A stretch of DNA of 7,307 bases from Chloroflexota bacterium (GTDB lineage Bacteria > Chloroflexota > Ktedonobacteria > Ktedonobacterales > Ktedonobacteraceae). Positions 5,520 through 7,307 of this stretch are shown one piece after another. A program made the position numbers and the translations under genes. Under the pieces are notes generated by a model that worked only from the letters and a program-made list of their open reading frames with translations, had not been told where the DNA came from and did not search any database. The stretch is from contig VBHV01000634.1 of assembly GCA_005881995.1 (NCBI GenBank), forward strand, positions 1-7,307, in the 5' to 3' direction. Within the stretch, counting starts at the first letter, position 1, and every line of letters starts with the position of its first letter.

Positions 5520-5876
5520 CTAGAGATACATCTCCGCTATATATTCATCGTGTTTATCAGCCCATCCAGGCTCATCGATTTCAAATATCCCTGCTACTTG
5601 AAACAGTGGGCCATTCAGCAGCTCTTGTAAAGTTGGCGTTGGCTTGAGAACAAATGGTCCTTCAATTGTACCACTCTCTGATGAGATAATGGCAGTTATT
5701 GTGGTGGATTGGGTATGTCGTTGTTCAGGTGACTCGTGAATGAACTTTTTCCAAGAGGGAGTCGCCTTGTTTGTTGAACTAAAGGGTATAGAGCCTTCAT
5801 TTATTGGAAGGAATGCGATATAAGCCGATGTTGCTCCCAATGGGTAAACATTAGGTATGATACTGGAACTACTCAA
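5520..5876 (-). CDS. Unrecognised 118-residue protein, candidate antitoxin partner of the PIN RNase
   Basis: I do not recognise a named family. The start is TTG at 5874-5876, supported by a perfect AAGGAGGT eight bases upstream. The protein has no membrane segment, signal peptide or obvious DNA-binding motif such as AbrB, RHH or Phd. It has a Ser/Thr-rich N-terminal half, a strand-rich centre (TTITAIISSESGTIEGPFVL) and a C-terminal stretch, LQELLNGPLFQVAGIFEIDE, followed by PGWADKHDEYIAEMYL. That ending, with an acidic helix and HDEY-I-AE, resembles the short C-terminal tails by which antitoxins paired with PIN toxins occupy the toxin active site. Position (directly upstream, six-base gap) and size fit a non-classical antitoxin. 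The whole pairing is inference from order and tail. Confidence 0.7.
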   Translation of the reverse strand: MSSSSIIPNVYPLGATSAYIAFLPINEGSIPFSSTNKATPSWKKFIHESPEQRHTQSTTITAIISSESGTIEGPFVLKPTPTLQELLNGPLFQVAGIFEIDEPGWADKHDEYIAEMYL

Positions 5877-5884
5877 TTCCGCTT

Positions 5885-5892
5885 ACCTCCTT
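5885..5892 (-). promoter_or_regulatory. Perfect Shine-Dalgarno site that fixes a TTG start
   Basis: AAGGAGGT on the minus strand overlaps the TAA stop (5891-5893) of the upstream DUF3467-like gene and lies eight bases before the TTG at 5874-5876. No ATG or GTG is placed as well. The site is the reason for accepting a TTG start and for reading the three small genes as one operon. Confidence 0.75.
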
Positions 5893-6220
5893 AATTGCTT
5901 GTTTCTGTACGCTGTCGTTGCAACTCGTCTACTAACGCCGTTTGCTGGTTGTATTGATTCGCCATAAGTACTAGAAACTTTTCCATGTTGTCGCGTGATA
6001 CAGCGAAACGATAGATAGGCTGAGCTATGACATGGCCGACTTCCTGTATTGTTTGCAACTCTTCTCGGTCTGGAGGCACAACTACGCCCAACGTAAAGAA
6101 AAACTCATCACTACTTGAGTGAATACCCATTGCATTAACATGTAATATAGGTAAGTTGGAAGCGTCGGCAAACTTAACATTTAACGGCGTTGGTATAACT
6201 TTTGGTTCTTGTTGACTCAT
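5891..6220 (-). CDS. Small DUF3467-like protein
   Basis: This is a 109-residue soluble protein of unknown biochemical role. Its core, from LPILHVNAMGIHSSSDEFFF to the end of VVPP (residues 23-50), followed by GHVIAQPIYRFAVSRD (62-77) and MEKFLVLMANQYNQQT (79-94), has the look of DUF3467. That family is a small beta-rich domain of bacteria and archaea with the pattern of N-x-x-x (here HVNAMGI), strand, then a ..SP/SR..x-K-F-L-x-L helix. Similarity is by eye and is moderate. The start ATG at 6218-6220 has GAGGA (6227-6231) six bases upstream. It is the first gene of the AT-rich operon and is separated by 14 bp from the 118-residue protein. It could be an unrelated passenger or a third component of the toxin-antitoxin cassette; nothing in its sequence decides this. 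Confidence 0.8.
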   Translation of the reverse strand: MSQQEPKVIPTPLNVKFADASNLPILHVNAMGIHSSSDEFFFTLGVVVPPDREELQTIQEVGHVIAQPIYRFAVSRDNMEKFLVLMANQYNQQTALVDELQRQRTETSN

Positions 6221-6576
6221 TCTTTTTCCTCAACTGTAGAGATCGATGTATCAGGTATAACGAATTCTTTTCTATCTTACCACTACATCGTACCATATTG
6301 GCAGTTTGTCAGAAAAATAAGACGTTGCTGAGATATAAGGAATTCTGTTTTGCTGTCAACTTTGCTGCAGATTGTAGGGATTTGTCCTATAAAGAAATGG
6401 TAGCCCCTTTGCAGGGACGCCAAAGACTATCGAAAATCCCAACAACTTGAGCGTAAGGCACTTGTTGAAACAATTTGGCATCTGCTATAATGTTCTGCAA
6501 TGTATTATTTAGCGCAATATAAGGCAACGTGCCGCATCATGACGGTAGATACTCATTGGGCGCAGCAGGGGGCAGC
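6221..6576. other. Divergent intergenic region with promoter signals, no gene seen
   Basis: These 356 bp separate the DUF3467-like gene (minus) from the DUF4388 gene (plus). For the minus gene there is a GAGGA ribosome-binding site and a weak extended -10 candidate TGGTAAGAT (TAAGAT, complement of 6274-6279) without a matching -35 box. For the plus gene there is a strong promoter at about 6462-6491. A plus-strand open frame across 6202-6450 is not credible: it begins inside the DUF3467-like gene, is cysteine-rich without pattern and has no ribosome-binding site. I see no tRNA, long palindrome or repeat array. Confidence 0.6.
6462..6491 (+). promoter_or_regulatory. Extended -10 promoter of the DUF4388 gene
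   Basis: TGCTATAAT at 6483-6491 combines the TGn motif with a perfect TATAAT (6486-6491). Upstream lie TTGTTG (6462-6467, 18-bp spacing) and TTGAAA (6465-6470, 15-bp spacing) as overlapping -35 candidates. A short inverted repeat, CAACAA 6440-6445 with TTGTTG 6462-6467, ends in the -35 box. Transcription would start near 6498, leaving a leader of about 80 nt. Confidence 0.7.
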
Positions 6577-7307
6577 ATGACAGCGAACGCCAGACTACAG
6601 GGTTCACTCGATGAATTTGGCCTGGTGGAAGTCTTGCAAATGATGGAATTTGGCAGCATGACGGGCGCCATTCACCTCAAACAGCAATCCACGGAACGCA
6701 TTGGCATTGTCTATTTCAAGGATGGCAAGCTCGCGAGTTGCTCCGAACTCGATCCTGGCGCGTTGACGCTGGGGGATATCTTGCAGCAGCTGGGCATGGC
6801 CAATAAGCAGCAGATCGACCAGGCCTTCTCAATGCAGGTGCAGGACCCCTTCGGCAAGCGCCTAGGTGAACGCCTCATCGAAATGGGAGTGATCGGCGAA
6901 CCACAACTGCGCGAAGCGCTGCGTACCAAAGCCCTGTGGACGGCGCGCGAACTGGGACTGTGGAAAGAGGGAACCTACGAGTTCGTCGCCAGTCCCACGG
7001 GTCATTCTAAATCGATCCTGCCCTATGGAGAGGAGTCGCTTAACCTTGAGGTCATGGGCGTAACGATGGAGATGGTGCGCTACATCGACGAGTGGCAGCA
7101 GTTAAGCCCATTCTTCCCCCAGGGGATGCATACCGCGCTACAATCTGCTCCATCTATCCCCTATCCCATGCAAGTCGATATGCGCACCATGGAATTGCTG
7201 GGCGGCATCAATCGTCAACGCACGCTGCGGCGTATTGCCAGCTCCATCCGCCGTCCCGAACTGGAAGTCGCGCGAGATATTGCCCGGCTCATGCAGCATA
7301 AATTTGT
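6577..7307 (+). CDS. DUF4388-domain protein with MshEN/GspE-N-like repeats, N-terminal part
   Basis: The frame opens at ATG 6577-6579 and runs off the right edge after 243 full codons. Residues 6-55 match the DUF4388 (PatA N-terminal-like) start, LQGSLDEFGLVEVLQMMEFG, then MTGAIHL and GIVYFKDGKLASC. These domains occur in signalling proteins, often with response-regulator or gliding/twitching-motility modules. Residues 65-125 carry two helical units of the type found at the N-terminus of GspE/PilB ATPases (LGDILQQLGMANKQQIDQAF and LGERLIEMGVIGEPQLREAL), a fold that in some proteins binds cyclic-di-GMP. From about residue 205 (MELLGGINRQRTLRRIASSI, then ARDIARLM) it follows the later part of DUF4388 proteins, which resembles a second small winged-helix-like unit. 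The start lies behind a weak AGGGGG site. No membrane segment is visible. The function is probably regulatory and cytoplasmic; the output is unknown because the C-terminus is missing. Confidence 0.85.
   Translation, partial: MTANARLQGSLDEFGLVEVLQMMEFGSMTGAIHLKQQSTERIGIVYFKDGKLASCSELDPGALTLGDILQQLGMANKQQIDQAFSMQVQDPFGKRLGERLIEMGVIGEPQLREALRTKALWTARELGLWKEGTYEFVASPTGHSKSILPYGEESLNLEVMGVTMEMVRYIDEWQQLSPFFPQGMHTALQSAPSIPYPMQVDMRTMELLGGINRQRTLRRIASSIRRPELEVARDIARLMQHKF

Noticed and set aside
6202..6450. Plus-strand open frame of 82 codons in the divergent spacer
   Set aside because: It starts inside the DUF3467-like gene on the other strand, lacks a ribosome-binding site, has scattered cysteines and no recognisable domain, and crosses the promoter region.
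1..7307. CRISPR arrays, tRNA or rRNA genes, transposases, insertion-sequence ends
   Set aside because: I saw no regularly spaced repeats, no cloverleaf-like sequence, and no transposase or integrase motif in any frame.

Overview
The window looks like a chromosomal segment from a soil-type bacterium, most likely a Chloroflexota/Ktedonobacteria-like lineage. This placement is an inference from three things: an ArsR regulator fused to a DUF2087 domain, a DUF4388 protein with MshEN/GspE-N-like repeats, and mixed GC-rich and AT-rich gene blocks. No rRNA or other marker is present to prove it.

Layout. (1) 1-359, minus: N-terminal part of a calcineurin-type metallophosphoesterase that runs off the left edge. 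(2) 576-1922, plus: a type I (GlnA-like) glutamine synthetase with a complete catalytic domain but a shortened and apparently frame-disrupted N-terminus. It diverges from gene 1 across a 216-bp spacer with an extended -10 promoter. (3) 1957-2571, minus: an ArsR-DUF2087 regulator, convergent with gene 2, with a UUCG-type hairpin between them. It has its own consensus promoter whose -10 box is overlapped by a near-perfect 34-bp palindrome, a probable autoregulatory operator. (4) 2658-4911, minus: a compact three-gene operon in the order SDR oxidoreductase, 6-pyruvoyl-tetrahydropterin synthase (PTPS), GT4 glycosyltransferase. (5) 5067-6220, minus: an AT-richer operon of three small genes, a DUF3467-like protein, an unrecognised 118-residue protein and a PIN-domain (VapC-like) RNase. 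(6) 6577 to the right edge, plus: the start of a DUF4388 protein behind a good extended -10 promoter.

Main idea. The PTPS has the eukaryote-type C-x5-HGH motif and follows animal PTPS closely, unlike the C-x3-HGH of bacterial QueD. Its operon partners, an SDR and a GT4 enzyme, are the two enzyme classes that finish tetrahydrobiopterin glycoside synthesis in cyanobacteria (sepiapterin reductase, then tetrahydrobiopterin glucosyltransferase). I therefore propose that genes 4 form a pterin-glycoside (glycosylated tetrahydrobiopterin) operon, with GTP cyclohydrolase I encoded elsewhere. The SDR appears to be expressed from a leaderless mRNA, and the PTPS and GT4 genes are translationally coupled through a TGATG overlap.
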